From Halovivax ruber XH-70 (GTDB lineage: Archaea > Halobacteriota > Halobacteria > Halobacteriales > Natrialbaceae), in contig NC_019964.1 in the NCBI RefSeq assembly GCF_000328525.1, positions 1,798,001-1,862,000 of the forward strand: a DNA stretch of 64,000 bases. Direction: 5' to 3'. Below the pieces are notes generated by a model. That model saw only the letters and a list, made by a program, of their open reading frames with translations. It was not told where the DNA came from and did no database searches. The position numbers and the translations under genes were made by a program. Below, in pieces: positions 35,942 to 44,817 of this stretch. How positions within the stretch are numbered: position 1 is the first letter of the stretch; the number at the start of each line of letters is the position of its first letter.

Positions 35942-37120
35942 ATGCTTTCGATCGCGCTTGCCGGCAAGCCCAACGCCGGCAAGTCGACGTTCTACACGGC
36001 GTCGACGATGGCCGACGTGGACGTGGCCAACTACCCGTTCACGACGATCGACGCCAACCGCGGGGTGAGCTACGTCCGCACCGAGTGTCCCTGTCTCGAA
36101 CGGGACGAACGCTGCAACGCCGACAACTGCAAGGACGGCAAGCGGTACGTCCCGATCGAGTTGATCGACGTGGCCGGCCTCGTTCCCGGTGCCCACGAAG
36201 GGAAAGGCCTCGGCAACCAGTTCCTCGACGCACTGACCAACGCTGACGCCATCGTCAACGTCGTCGACGCCTCCGGCGGGACGAACGAGAAAGGCGAACC
36301 CGTCGACGTCGGCTCGCACGATCCCCTCGAAGACATCGACTTCGTCGAAGAGGAGATGGACCTCTGGCTGGCCGGCATCGTCGATCGCAACTGGGAGGGC
36401 GTCGAACGCGCCTCGCGATCGCCCGACTTCGATCTCGACGACGAACTCACCGAGATGCTCTCCGGGTTCGGCGCCGGCCCGACCGAGATCGCGACGATCC
36501 TGCGCGACCTGGAGTACCCCGACGACCCGATCCAGTGGGACGACGACCACCGCGAGAGTCTGGCCCGTGAGGTCCGCGCGACGACCAAACCCATCGTCGT
36601 CGCCGCGAACAAGATCGACGTCGCCCCCGACGAGAACGTCGAGCGCCTGCTCGACCTCGACAAACCGGTGATCCCGACGACGGCGGAGGGTGAACTCGCG
36701 CTCAGGCGGGCCGCCGAGAACGACCTCGTGGCGTACGATCCAGGCGACGAGTCCCTCGAGATCGGCGCCGACGTGAGCGACGCCCAGCGAGAGGCGCTCG
36801 ACGACCTCGCCGACACGATGGCCGAGTGGGGCGGCACGGGCGTCCAGGACGCGCTCGACCACGCCGTCTACGAGTTGCTCGACCACCTCACGGCGTATCC
36901 GGTCGAGGACGCGGCGAAGTGGTCCGACGGCAGCGGCAACGTCCTCCCCGACGCGTTCTTGCTCCCACACGGATCGACGCCAGTCGACCTCGCCTACACG
37001 GTCCACTCCGACATCGGCGACGGCTACCTCCACGCCGTGGACGCGCGCTCCTCGCGGGAAATCTCCGACGAGTACGAACTCGAAGAAGGCGACGTAATCA
37101 AGATCGTCAGTACCAGTTGA
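35942..37120 (+). CDS. YchF/TGS-domain GTPase
   Basis: A 392-residue Obg-like P-loop protein. G1 GKPNAGKS at residues 8-15, G3 DVAGLVPGAHEGKGLGNQFL, and a G4 of NKID (VAANKIDVAP). Bacterial and eukaryotic YchF have a NxxE-type G4 that gives ATP specificity; NKID here predicts GTP. A TGS domain closes the protein (HGSTPVDLAYTVHSDIGDGYLHAV). Unusually, a four-Cys cluster (Cys49, Cys51, Cys58, Cys63) sits in the switch I region and might bind metal or respond to redox. A small ParB-like gene follows 8 bases downstream. Confidence 0.92.
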   Translation: MLSIALAGKPNAGKSTFYTASTMADVDVANYPFTTIDANRGVSYVRTECPCLERDERCNADNCKDGKRYVPIELIDVAGLVPGAHEGKGLGNQFLDALTNADAIVNVVDASGGTNEKGEPVDVGSHDPLEDIDFVEEEMDLWLAGIVDRNWEGVERASRSPDFDLDDELTEMLSGFGAGPTEIATILRDLEYPDDPIQWDDDHRESLAREVRATTKPIVVAANKIDVAPDENVERLLDLDKPVIPTTAEGELALRRAAENDLVAYDPGDESLEIGADVSDAQREALDDLADTMAEWGGTGVQDALDHAVYELLDHLTAYPVEDAAKWSDGSGNVLPDAFLLPHGSTPVDLAYTVHSDIGDGYLHAVDARSSREISDEYELEEGDVIKIVSTS

Positions 37121-37128
37121 CACCACGG

Positions 37129-37509
37129 ATGACACGTCGTCTGCCCCTGCCGGACGTGCGACCAACGCAACTGTACATCTCGAGCGAGAAACTCGAGGGG
37201 GTCCTCGACTGGTTCGATTTCGACGAGCCGAACGGCGACCCGCTGCCGGCGTTCGAACACGAGGGAACGTGGTACCTCTCAGACGGGCACACGCGAGCCG
37301 TCGCGGCGGTACTCGCCGGGGCGGAGACACTGCAGATCAGACGCGACGAACACGTCCGCGAGGAGTACGACTTCGATGCCTACCTGACCTGTATCGAGTG
37401 GTGTGACGATGCCGGCGTGGAAACGGTTCGGGACCTGATCGGACGGGTCGTCGAGCCGGAGACCTTCGAAGAACGGTGGAGCGAACGTTGTCAGTCGATT
37501 CACGAGTAA
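37129..37509 (+). CDS. ParB-like (sulfiredoxin-fold) small protein
   Basis: A 126-residue protein with a motif resembling the ParB N-terminal box: HEGTWYLSDGHTRAVAAVLAG, in place of the usual GxHRxxA. Such domains bind CTP or nucleic acids, or act as nucleases; here only the first domain is present, without a DNA-binding HTH. It begins 8 bases after the YchF-like gene, so both are co-translated. The TFEERWSERC ending is helical. I call the fold with moderate confidence and no function. Confidence 0.72.
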   Translation: MTRRLPLPDVRPTQLYISSEKLEGVLDWFDFDEPNGDPLPAFEHEGTWYLSDGHTRAVAAVLAGAETLQIRRDEHVREEYDFDAYLTCIEWCDDAGVETVRDLIGRVVEPETFEERWSERCQSIHE

Positions 37510-37570
37510 CGGCGAACTGGCTACGGGCACCGTCTCCCAGCAATTCTTCGAGGGGGCGCGATCGCATCAG

Positions 37571-37680
37571 GTTCACACGACGTTTCTGGGCACCTCAACG
37601 TACAGCAGAAACCGCCTCGACGAGTATGAACTGAAGGAAGGTGGCGAAATCAAGATCGTCTCGAATGTACGGGTCGAGAA
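37571..37680 (+). pseudogene. Decayed copy of the YchF TGS-domain end
   Basis: Translated from 37571 the plus strand reads a stretch ending RNRLDEYELKEGGEIKIVSNV, which matches the final residues of the intact GTPase (REISDEYELEEGDVIKIVSTS) at 10 or more positions, and the nucleotide identity is also visible by eye. The reading frame has no start and continues past the homologous stop. It lies 0.45 kb after the real gene, on the other side of the ParB-like gene. I take it as the scar of a partial duplication or a lost second TGS gene. Confidence 0.6.
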
Positions 37681-37753
37681 GGATTTCGAAGGACACCCGT
37701 CGCGAGGTAACAGGCACCCGGCTCGAGGAGGATCCACCAGGGCCGGTCGGAGC

Positions 37754-38368
37754 TCAGTTCGAGTTTCGTGCGATCAGCGTCTCGGCAGCGTGTCGGTGTG
37801 GTTCTCCACCCGAATTATCCTCGAAAACGAACCGTTCGGCGCGGACTGTCTCCCAGTCCTCGTAATATCCCGCCAACTCTCCCCGCTCGTAGAAGTGCTC
37901 GTTGTCGGTCCAGTCCGGTGGCGTCGGAATTTCGGGGTGGTCGACGAACGCGAACATCGTGTGGATCCCGCCGTCAGTGGTTCGTTCTTTAAATCGATCG
38001 AACTGGCGCTCCCGATTCTCCGGACGGATGTACTGGATCGTCCCGGCCGAGTAGACGACGTCCACCGACTCGGGGAGGGTGGTATCGTTCGCATCGGCCT
38101 CGATCGTTTCCAGCGTCACACCGCGTCTCGCAGCGAGTCGCTCGGCCTTCGCCAGCCCGTTCGGAGAAACGTCCATCGCGTACACGTTCCACCCTCGTTC
38201 GGCGAAGAACACCGCATCTCGTCCCTCCCCGGCCCCAATATCTATCGCCGTGACTGTCCCCGTCGTGTCCGGAACCGCGTCGACCGTCTCCTCGGCCATC
38301 TCGTTCGGTTCGGTCCCCCAGTAGTACTCGTCACGGCCGTAGATTCGCTCCAGCTCATCGTACTGCAT
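37754..38368 (-). CDS. SAM-dependent methyltransferase, TehB-like
   Basis: A 204-residue class I methyltransferase similar to the tellurite-resistance protein TehB. The start MQYDELERIYGRDEYYWGTEPNE and motif I AIDIGAGEGRDAVFFAERGWNVYAMD are typical, as is VVYSAGTIQYI after it. Third-position GC is somewhat lower than in neighbours, which may hint at transfer. The start at 38368 is chosen by homology to the family; an upstream GTG-type extension is unlikely. It is divergent from the ThDP enzyme gene. Confidence 0.85.
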   Translation of the reverse strand: MQYDELERIYGRDEYYWGTEPNEMAEETVDAVPDTTGTVTAIDIGAGEGRDAVFFAERGWNVYAMDVSPNGLAKAERLAARRGVTLETIEADANDTTLPESVDVVYSAGTIQYIRPENRERQFDRFKERTTDGGIHTMFAFVDHPEIPTPPDWTDNEHFYERGELAGYYEDWETVRAERFVFEDNSGGEPHRHAAETLIARNSN

Positions 38369-38490
38369 TTCGTACGGAAAGACAGTCCAGCCACTAATGA
38401 GATTCGGAGATTCACGGGACAGCCGCCCGTCGTGGCACCGGTGCGACTGCCACACACAATTTGATGTGAATACGCACCAGACGGTAGTCC

Positions 38491-40179
38491 ATGACAGCGA
38501 CTACCGGCGCCGACCTCTTCGTCGACGCCCTCGAGCGCTACGGCGTCGAGTACGTCTTCGGCAACCCGGGAACGACGGAGTTGCCGATCGTCAACGCGAT
38601 CGGCAAGAGCGACCTCGAGTACGTTCTCGGACTCCACGAGGACGTTGCGGTCGGGATGGCCGGCGGCTACGCTCAGACGCGACGCTATCACGCACACCAC
38701 GACCCCGACGTCATGCCCGTCGGCGTCGTCAACCTCCACATCACACCGGGGCTCGCACACGGGCTCGGGAACCTCTACGCGGCGAAGATGGTGGGCGCGC
38801 CGCTGGTCGTCACGGCCGGCAACCACAGCACCGACTTCCGCCACGAGGAGCCGATCCTCTCGGGTGAACTCGCCTCGATGGCAGACCAGTTCTGCAAGTG
38901 GTCGGACGAGGTGTTAGACGTGGACGCGCTGCCGACGATGCTCCGACGGGCGTTCCGCGTCGCACTCGAACCGCCGACGGGCCCCGTCTTCCTCGGTCTC
39001 CCGCTCGACGTGACGATGGCCGAGACCGACGCCGAACCGGAGCGACTCGGCGCAATCCCGACCGCGGGGCCCGGCGACCCGGACGCGATCGAGGCGGCTG
39101 CGGACGCGCTGGTCGAGGCCGACAACCCGATCATCGTCGTCGGCGATCACGTCGCCCGCGCGGGCGCCGACGCCGTCCAGGCTGCGGTCGACCTCGCCGA
39201 GGCATCGGGTGCGCGCGTTCACGGCGAGATCCTCTCTTGCGAGGTGAACTTCCCGACCGAACATCCCCAGTGGATCTCGCACGTCCCGCCGGACGAAGAG
39301 TTGGCCTCGACGCTGCTGTCGGCCGAGACGATCCTGTTCGCGGGCTGTTCGACCAACACCACGCTCACCCGCCACGAAGAGCCGCTCGTCCCGGATCACG
39401 CGACCTGTCTGCACGTGAGCGACGCCGTCTGGGAGGTCGGCAAGAACCAGCCGGCCGACGTCGCCGTCGTCGGCGATCCGGGGCAGGCGCTCGCGGCCGT
39501 CGCCGATCGCGTTGCGGAGCGACTCCCCGACGAGGTTCGCGAGGAACGCCTCGAGTACGTCGACGCCGTCTCCGAGATGGTCGAGGCACAGATGGCGACG
39601 ATGACGAGCGACGAACGGCCCGACGACCCTCGCGCTTCGAAGGCCCAACTCGTCGACGCGATGGAACGGGTCGCCGGCGACGCGTTCGTCGTCGACGAGG
39701 GCGTCACCTCGAAGTACGCGATGCTCACGCGCTGGTCGTTCGAACCGGAGCAGTACATCTCGAACAAGGGAGGTGGGCTCGGCTACGGCCTCTCGGCCGC
39801 CGTCGGCGCCGCTCTCGCCGAAGGAGATCGAGACGATCCCCGGGACGTCGTCGGCTTCGTCGGCGACGGCTCGTACCTCTACTATCCCCACGCGATGTAC
39901 AGCGCCGCCCGGTACGACCTCGATCTGACCGTCGTCGTTTCGGACAACCGCAACTACCGCATCCTGAAGAACAACACGCTCGATCTCATGGGCGGCGAGG
40001 AAGCTGACTACGAGTTCCCAGGGATGGACTTCGATCCGCCGGTCGACCTCGTTGCCAACGCCGAAAGCCACGGCGCGCGTGGGACGCTCGTCGAGACGCC
40101 CGAGGAGATCGAACCCGCACTCGAGGAAGCGCTCGTTCGGGACGGTCCGGACGTCCTCGACGTGCTCGTCCACGACTGA
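38491..40179 (+). CDS. Thiamine-diphosphate enzyme (benzoylformate decarboxylase/acetolactate synthase-like)
   Basis: A 562-residue ThDP-dependent enzyme. The N-terminal PYR domain has GVEYVFGNPGTTELP and the activating glutamate in GLHEDVAVGMAGGYAQ. The middle domain carries NPIIVVGDHVARAG. The C-terminal PP domain holds the cofactor motif VGFVGDGSYLYYPHAMYSAARYDL with the closing NNRNYRILK-like DNRNYRILKNN. The middle domain shows no obvious FAD site. This points to a 2-oxoacid decarboxylase such as benzoylformate decarboxylase, rather than acetolactate synthase, but the substrate is open. Confidence 0.87.
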   Translation: MTATTGADLFVDALERYGVEYVFGNPGTTELPIVNAIGKSDLEYVLGLHEDVAVGMAGGYAQTRRYHAHHDPDVMPVGVVNLHITPGLAHGLGNLYAAKMVGAPLVVTAGNHSTDFRHEEPILSGELASMADQFCKWSDEVLDVDALPTMLRRAFRVALEPPTGPVFLGLPLDVTMAETDAEPERLGAIPTAGPGDPDAIEAAADALVEADNPIIVVGDHVARAGADAVQAAVDLAEASGARVHGEILSCEVNFPTEHPQWISHVPPDEELASTLLSAETILFAGCSTNTTLTRHEEPLVPDHATCLHVSDAVWEVGKNQPADVAVVGDPGQALAAVADRVAERLPDEVREERLEYVDAVSEMVEAQMATMTSDERPDDPRASKAQLVDAMERVAGDAFVVDEGVTSKYAMLTRWSFEPEQYISNKGGGLGYGLSAAVGAALAEGDRDDPRDVVGFVGDGSYLYYPHAMYSAARYDLDLTVVVSDNRNYRILKNNTLDLMGGEEADYEFPGMDFDPPVDLVANAESHGARGTLVETPEEIEPALEEALVRDGPDVLDVLVHD

Positions 40180-40216
40180 TCGGAGCACCGGCCCTGTACC
40201 AACTCGACCACACCGC

Positions 40217-41647
40217 TCACCCTTCACTCACCGGATCACGAACGCGCTCCCCGCTTTCCGTCTCCGGAAATATTTTTCCAGGGTTCAGTGTGCCAGTCGG
40301 GTCCAGTGCACGCTTGATCGACCGCATGGCGTCGACGGCACCGTCACCGTGCTCCGGTTCCAGGTACTCGCGCTTTCCCTGTCCGATTCCGTGTTCGCCC
40401 GTAGCCGTCCCGCCCAGCTCGATCGCACGCTCGACGACCGCGGCGTACAGTTCCTCGCCACGCTCGACCATCGGGGGATCGGAGCGGTCGACGAGGACGC
40501 TGTAGTGGAGGTTGCCGTCGCCGGCGTGGCCGAAACAGGGGACGAGCAAGTCAGCCTCGTCGGCCAGACGCTTCGTCTCACGGACGATCTCTGGGTAGGC
40601 GCTGATGGGGACCGTCACGTCGCCGGGGTGGAGCGGATCCAGATCGGCGTCGTAGCTCGCGACGGCGTATGCGAGGTCGCGCCGTGCCGCCCAGAGATCG
40701 GCCATCTCGGTCCCGTCATCGTCCGTCTCGAAGCGCTCGAGGGCGTACTCTTCGAAGATGGACCGACAGAGGGCGACCTCCTCGTCGACGCCGTGGTTCG
40801 CGTGAAACTCGAGGAAGACCATGGGCGCGTCCGGAAGGTCGCTCCCCTGGTACGCGTTCGCCATCCGGGCACTGAGTCCGTCGACGACTTCGATGCGGGC
40901 GACGTCGACACCGGAGCGGACGGTATCGGAGACGGCCGCGGTCGCCGCGTCGAGCGTCTCGAAGATGGCACGCACACCGCGTTTCTGCGCGGGTCGACCG
41001 GCCAGCTCGAGCGTCACCTCGGTGACGACGGCGAGGGTCCCCTCGCTGCCGATCAGCAATTCGGTGAGATTGTACCCGCTCGAGGTCTTCACCGCCCGCG
41101 AGCCGGTCCGGATCACCGTTCCGTCGGCCAGTACGGCCTCCAGGCCGAGTACCCAGTCGGCCACCTCGCCGTACTTCACCGTCTGCATCCCGCTCGCGTC
41201 CGTGGCGATCATCCCGCCGATCGTCGAGATGTTGCCCGACGACGGCAAGGGTGGAAAGAAGCGCCCGTCGTCCGCCACGTGCTCGTCGACCGCCGAGCCG
41301 AGAAGCCCTGGCTGCACGTCGATCTGAAAGTCGTCCGGCCGGTAGTCGACGACCGCATTCAGCCGCATCAGATCGAGACTGATGCCGCCGTGAGCCGGCA
41401 CTGCATTTCCCTCCAGCCCGGTTCCCGCCGCGTACGGCGTTACGGGCACGCCGTGGTCTGTCGCCGCAGCGAGGAGGGCTGAAACGTCGGCCGTCGACTC
41501 CGGCCAGACTACGACGTCCGGGACGACGCCCTCGTCGAGCTGAGAGGCACCCCAGTCTGCCGCGTGGGATTCACGTCGCCCCTCGGAGACCGAGATCTGG
41601 TCGTCAGCAAGTCCGAGCTCGAAGCAGAACTCGATGTCGTATGTCAT
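40217..41647 (-). CDS. FAD-linked D-lactate/glycolate dehydrogenase-like oxidase
   Basis: A 476-residue FAD-binding PCMH-type oxidoreductase. The flavin domain carries VVVWPESTADVSALLAAA, VTPYAAGTGLEGNAV and LPSSGNISTIGGMIATDASGM. The cap domain ends with the family motif CFGHAGDGNLHYSVLVD and GTATGEHGIGQGKREYLEPEHG. It resembles D-lactate dehydrogenase (GlcD-type). There is no iron-sulfur domain and no adjacent GlcE or GlcF gene, so the acceptor is unclear. It converges with the ThDP enzyme. Confidence 0.9.
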   Translation of the reverse strand: MTYDIEFCFELGLADDQISVSEGRRESHAADWGASQLDEGVVPDVVVWPESTADVSALLAAATDHGVPVTPYAAGTGLEGNAVPAHGGISLDLMRLNAVVDYRPDDFQIDVQPGLLGSAVDEHVADDGRFFPPLPSSGNISTIGGMIATDASGMQTVKYGEVADWVLGLEAVLADGTVIRTGSRAVKTSSGYNLTELLIGSEGTLAVVTEVTLELAGRPAQKRGVRAIFETLDAATAAVSDTVRSGVDVARIEVVDGLSARMANAYQGSDLPDAPMVFLEFHANHGVDEEVALCRSIFEEYALERFETDDDGTEMADLWAARRDLAYAVASYDADLDPLHPGDVTVPISAYPEIVRETKRLADEADLLVPCFGHAGDGNLHYSVLVDRSDPPMVERGEELYAAVVERAIELGGTATGEHGIGQGKREYLEPEHGDGAVDAMRSIKRALDPTGTLNPGKIFPETESGERVRDPVSEG

Positions 41648-41828
41648 ACGGGAGCGTTACTCACACACCGTCTAAACGTTTCCCCGACGCTGTCGGCCGA
41701 ACGACTGTCGACCCGGGTCCGTCACATCGATCGAAAGCGATCGGGTTCAATCGATCGCCCGAACGGCGCCATCGCTGGCAGGTGTGAGTAGAAAACAGCA
41801 AAAGACCGGCCTGTTCAGCCGAAATCGA

Positions 41829-42113
41829 TCAGTCGATGTGTCCTTCGCGTCGAAGCTGGTTGGCGTCCTGGCTGGTGTAGCGCCACTCGATCGTCGCTTT
41901 CTCGTCCTGCCAGTCCCATGGTTCGGCGACGACGACGTCGTCCTCTTCGATCCAGGTGCGGTACTTCATGCGACCGGGAATGCGACCGAGACGTTCGACG
42001 CCGTCGGCACACTGCAGTTGCACGTGGTTGCCGCCGAGGTGATCGGTGACGACGGCGAACACTTCGTCGTTCGAGGGCATACGGAGGTTCCGTCGCCCGG
42101 ATTCTTCGCTCAT
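41829..42113 (-). CDS. Translation initiation factor aIF1A
   Basis: A 94-residue archaeal IF1A that binds the small ribosomal subunit A site during start-codon selection. The S1/OB-fold pattern [70 protein letters not shown] is family-typical, as is the C-terminal [16 protein letters not shown] box lies about 26 bases upstream of the ATG, giving a leaderless transcript. Several aIF1A paralogues are common in Halobacteria. Confidence 0.94.
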   Translation of the reverse strand: MSEESGRRNLRMPSNDEVFAVVTDHLGGNHVQLQCADGVERLGRIPGRMKYRTWIEEDDVVVAEPWDWQDEKATIEWRYTSQDANQLRREGHID

Positions 42114-42136
42114 ATGTTATGTACGAGACCACGCCG

Positions 42137-42142
42137 TATAAG
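42137..42142 (-). promoter_or_regulatory. TATA box of the aIF1A gene
   Basis: CTTATAC on the minus strand is centred about 26 bases upstream of the start at 42113, which predicts that the mRNA begins at or next to the ATG. Confidence 0.55.
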
Positions 42143-42189
42143 TTGGCGGGAGGACCGGTATCATGGGACGCGGTAACGGCCACCGCCAA

Positions 42190-43050
42190 TTATACCAATA
42201 TTCTGATCGGTTCGAACCAGACAGCCGCGACGAGAACCGCGAGGAAGACGTAGCACCCCCGAATCAGGAGCATCGTCGCGAGCTTCGGCGGCGCACGACG
42301 CGCGATGACCGCGACCAGTGCCAGGGCAGCCACTGCGAGAACGCATCCAGGCGGGAACAGCCCGACGAGCACGAACGCCAGACAGCTCACGAGACCGACG
42401 CCGATCAGCCCGTACGCCAGGAAGATGGCTCGATCGGGCCCCAGGACGACCGCGACCGTCCGCTTCCGGATAGTGCGATCGTAGGCCACGTCGGTCGTGT
42501 CGTCGACGACTTTGATCCCGGTGAGGACCACCAGGAAGACGAGCGCGAACGCGAGCGCGAGCGGCGAGAGTGTCCCGGTCTGGGCGGCGTACCCGCCCAG
42601 AATTGCCAGCCCGATCCCCGCGGGGTAGCCCATCGTCGCGCCGATCGGATGCACGTCCAGTTGTGGTGCGTGGAGGTACGCGATCACCCAGGTAGGCACC
42701 GTCAGCGCAGCGGCGAGCAAATCGACGCCGACGGCAAGGATCAGTGTGGCAACTGCAAACAGCGCCGTCGCACCGTAGAGTCCCGCGAGGCAACCCGTGA
42801 CCGTGAGCGGGTGATCGTCGTCCTCGTCGCGGACGTGAAAGTCGACGTAGCCGTCCTTGACGTGCGCCGTGTAGACCGCCGCGAAGATCGCGACGGCGTG
42901 GACTGCGGCCGGAACGAGTGCGAAATCGGTCGTGAGAACGGCCCCGAACAGCGACGCAGCAACCGGCGGCAGCATGAATACGGGGTGGACCTGCGAGGCG
43001 TACGCTCGAAGGTCGGCGCGGAGGCCCGAACCGTGACGGGAGACGGCCAT
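42190..43050 (-). CDS. UbiA-family prenyltransferase
   Basis: A 286-residue polytopic membrane enzyme of the UbiA superfamily. The two Asp-rich prenyl-diphosphate motifs are present, though the first is modified: KDGYVDFHVRDEDDD near residue 64, and GIKVVDDTTDVAYDRTIRKRT near residue 195. About eight membrane helices are visible. In archaea such enzymes make menaquinone, heme or ether-lipid precursors; the family cannot be subdivided here. The ATG at 43050 avoids a 34-codon upstream extension that is not membrane-like. Confidence 0.85.
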   Translation of the reverse strand: MAVSRHGSGLRADLRAYASQVHPVFMLPPVAASLFGAVLTTDFALVPAAVHAVAIFAAVYTAHVKDGYVDFHVRDEDDDHPLTVTGCLAGLYGATALFAVATLILAVGVDLLAAALTVPTWVIAYLHAPQLDVHPIGATMGYPAGIGLAILGGYAAQTGTLSPLALAFALVFLVVLTGIKVVDDTTDVAYDRTIRKRTVAVVLGPDRAIFLAYGLIGVGLVSCLAFVLVGLFPPGCVLAVAALALVAVIARRAPPKLATMLLIRGCYVFLAVLVAAVWFEPIRILV

Positions 43051-43176
43051 AGTCCGTCCCACCACGGACGCGGACAAAACCGTCAGGGGTCGACCGACGC
43101 GGTGAGAATGCGTGGTCAGTCCCGATGGCTTCGTCGCCGGGCCCGTCTTCACACGGTGCGTACTGGATCGCGGTAC

Positions 43177-44298
43177 TTACTGGACCGCTGCCGTCGCCGC
43201 GTCGATGATCTCCAGCGCCTCTTTCAGTTCCTCGGTTCCCGTCGCGTAGGAGAGGCGAGCGTAGCCCGCGCCGTTCTCGCCGAACGCCTCACCGGGGACG
43301 ACCACGACGCCACGATCCAGCACTTCGTCACACCAGCCGTCGGGGACCTCCGGCATCGCGTAGAATGCACCCTCCGGCGTCGGAACGGTGAGGCCAGCAT
43401 CTTCGAGTCCGTCGAGGACGAGATCACGTCGGTCTTCGAAAGTGGCGACCATCTCGTCGACGGGATCCTGCGGCCCAGTGAGGGCCGCCTCGGCCGCGTA
43501 CTGGGCGGGCGCCGAGGCACAGGCCTGGACGTACTGGTGGACGCGCAGCATTCGCTCGATGCGGCGGTTCGAACCCGTGACCCAGCCCAGTCGCCAGCCG
43601 GTCATCGAGTAGGTCTTCGAGCAGGCGCTGACGGTGACGACGTTGTCCGTCTCCGCGTACGCCATCGGCGAGTGGTGCTCGCCGTCGAAGACGATGTGTT
43701 CGTACACCTCGTCGGAAATACAGAGCACGTCGTGTTCGTCGGCGATACGGGCGAACTCGCGTACGTCGTCCTCGGAGGCGACGGCCCCCGTCGGGTTGCC
43801 TGGACTGTTGACGATGAACGCCGCCGTGTCGTCGGTGATCGCGTCCTCGACGGCCGCAGGGTCGAGCGTCAGGTCGTCGCGCACCGCGACTGGCTTCGGG
43901 ACTCCCCCGGCAATGGTCGTCAGTGCATCGTAGGCCACGAAGCCGGGATCGGGAAAGATGACCTCCTCGCCGGTCCCGACGTGCGCCTCGAGCGCCAAAT
44001 GCAGCGCTTCGCTGCCGCCAGCCGTCGCGATGACGTCGTTCGGGTCGATCGAGAGCCCGTACTCGCGGTCGTAGGCGCCAGAGATCGCTTCACGCAACGG
44101 GAGAATACCCTTGTTCCCCGTGTAGGGATCCGCCTCGTGTGATTCGATCGCCTCGATCGCGGCCTGTGAGGCGTGTTCGGGCGTCGGGAAGTCCGGCTGG
44201 CCGAGCCCGAGGTTGATGTCGTCCTCGCCGGCCGCTTCGAACACCTCGCGGATGCCACTGATCGAGACGTTTTCGACTCGCGTCGAGAAGTCCGTCAT
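43177..44298 (-). CDS. Class I/II aminotransferase
   Basis: A 373-residue PLP aminotransferase of the aspartate/aromatic type. Motifs are INLGLGQPDFPTPEHAS, GGSEALHLALEAHV, VNSPGNPTGAVAS, ISDEVYEHIVFDGE, the Schiff-base Lys228 in VSACSKTYSMTGWRLGW, and YARLSYATGTEELKEAL at the end. Arg and Asn ligands of the family are in place. The start at 44298 (MTDFSTRVE) is standard. Substrate class is uncertain (aspartate or aromatic). Confidence 0.92.
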   Translation of the reverse strand: MTDFSTRVENVSISGIREVFEAAGEDDINLGLGQPDFPTPEHASQAAIEAIESHEADPYTGNKGILPLREAISGAYDREYGLSIDPNDVIATAGGSEALHLALEAHVGTGEEVIFPDPGFVAYDALTTIAGGVPKPVAVRDDLTLDPAAVEDAITDDTAAFIVNSPGNPTGAVASEDDVREFARIADEHDVLCISDEVYEHIVFDGEHHSPMAYAETDNVVTVSACSKTYSMTGWRLGWVTGSNRRIERMLRVHQYVQACASAPAQYAAEAALTGPQDPVDEMVATFEDRRDLVLDGLEDAGLTVPTPEGAFYAMPEVPDGWCDEVLDRGVVVVPGEAFGENGAGYARLSYATGTEELKEALEIIDAATAAVQ

Positions 44299-44433
44299 AC
44301 GTGACAGGGTGGACCGAACCCTCATAACCCTTGCTGGTACCTGCGACGAATAGAACGGCTCCCGGCGAGCCCACTGCCGGACGGCTACCACCGGGCTGAG
44401 GGCCAGCCCCAGTCTGAGGTGGTCTCGAGCCTA

Positions 44434-44664
44434 TCACTCGTCGAGATCGACGATCCGCGTCGCACCGGACCGCGGATCGATGTGGACTCGCACCCGACCG
44501 GCAGCCGTCGTCGCCGGGACGATCCACGTCGATCGGGTTCGGTGGGGGAGCGAGACGTCGATTGCCTCGTACCCGGCCGATTCTAACGCGTCGGCCGCGT
44601 GCCTCGTCGCCGCGTCGACGGACGGTACCCCCTGCGTCGGTACGCGGGATTTCGTGGTTGTCAT
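44434..44664 (-). CDS. Small hypothetical protein, 76 residues
   Basis: A 76-residue protein with a helix (VDAATRHAADALESAGYEAIDVSLP) followed by strands (RSTWIVPATTAAGRVRVHIDPRSGATRIVDLDE). The ending is reminiscent of the PepSY-type hairpin but too short to be sure. It lies between korB and the aminotransferase on the same strand. Third-position GC bias supports coding. Confidence 0.65.
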   Translation of the reverse strand: MTTTKSRVPTQGVPSVDAATRHAADALESAGYEAIDVSLPHRTRSTWIVPATTAAGRVRVHIDPRSGATRIVDLDE

Positions 44665-44817
44665 CGTCCCTCTATGTAGGCCTATGCTACCAACACACAT
44701 GAACGAGGCCACCAGTTCCCACTCGCTGGGAGACGGATGCGAGAAACCACAAACCGAGCCAGGTCGGAACCCGGCTCGATCAATCCTGCGTCGACAAAAT
44801 CCGTGACTGAAACCGAC

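Noticed and set aside
35876-37330. 484-codon frame antisense to the YchF-like gene
   Set aside because: It mirrors a well-supported gene; its product is rich in Val, Asp and Arg without any motif, a common artefact in GC-rich DNA.
41728-41757. Cluster of CGATCG/ATCGATCG palindromes between the FAD oxidase and aIF1A genes
   Set aside because: GATC-type words are extremely common in this genome, and the copies are not evenly spaced, so chance explains them.
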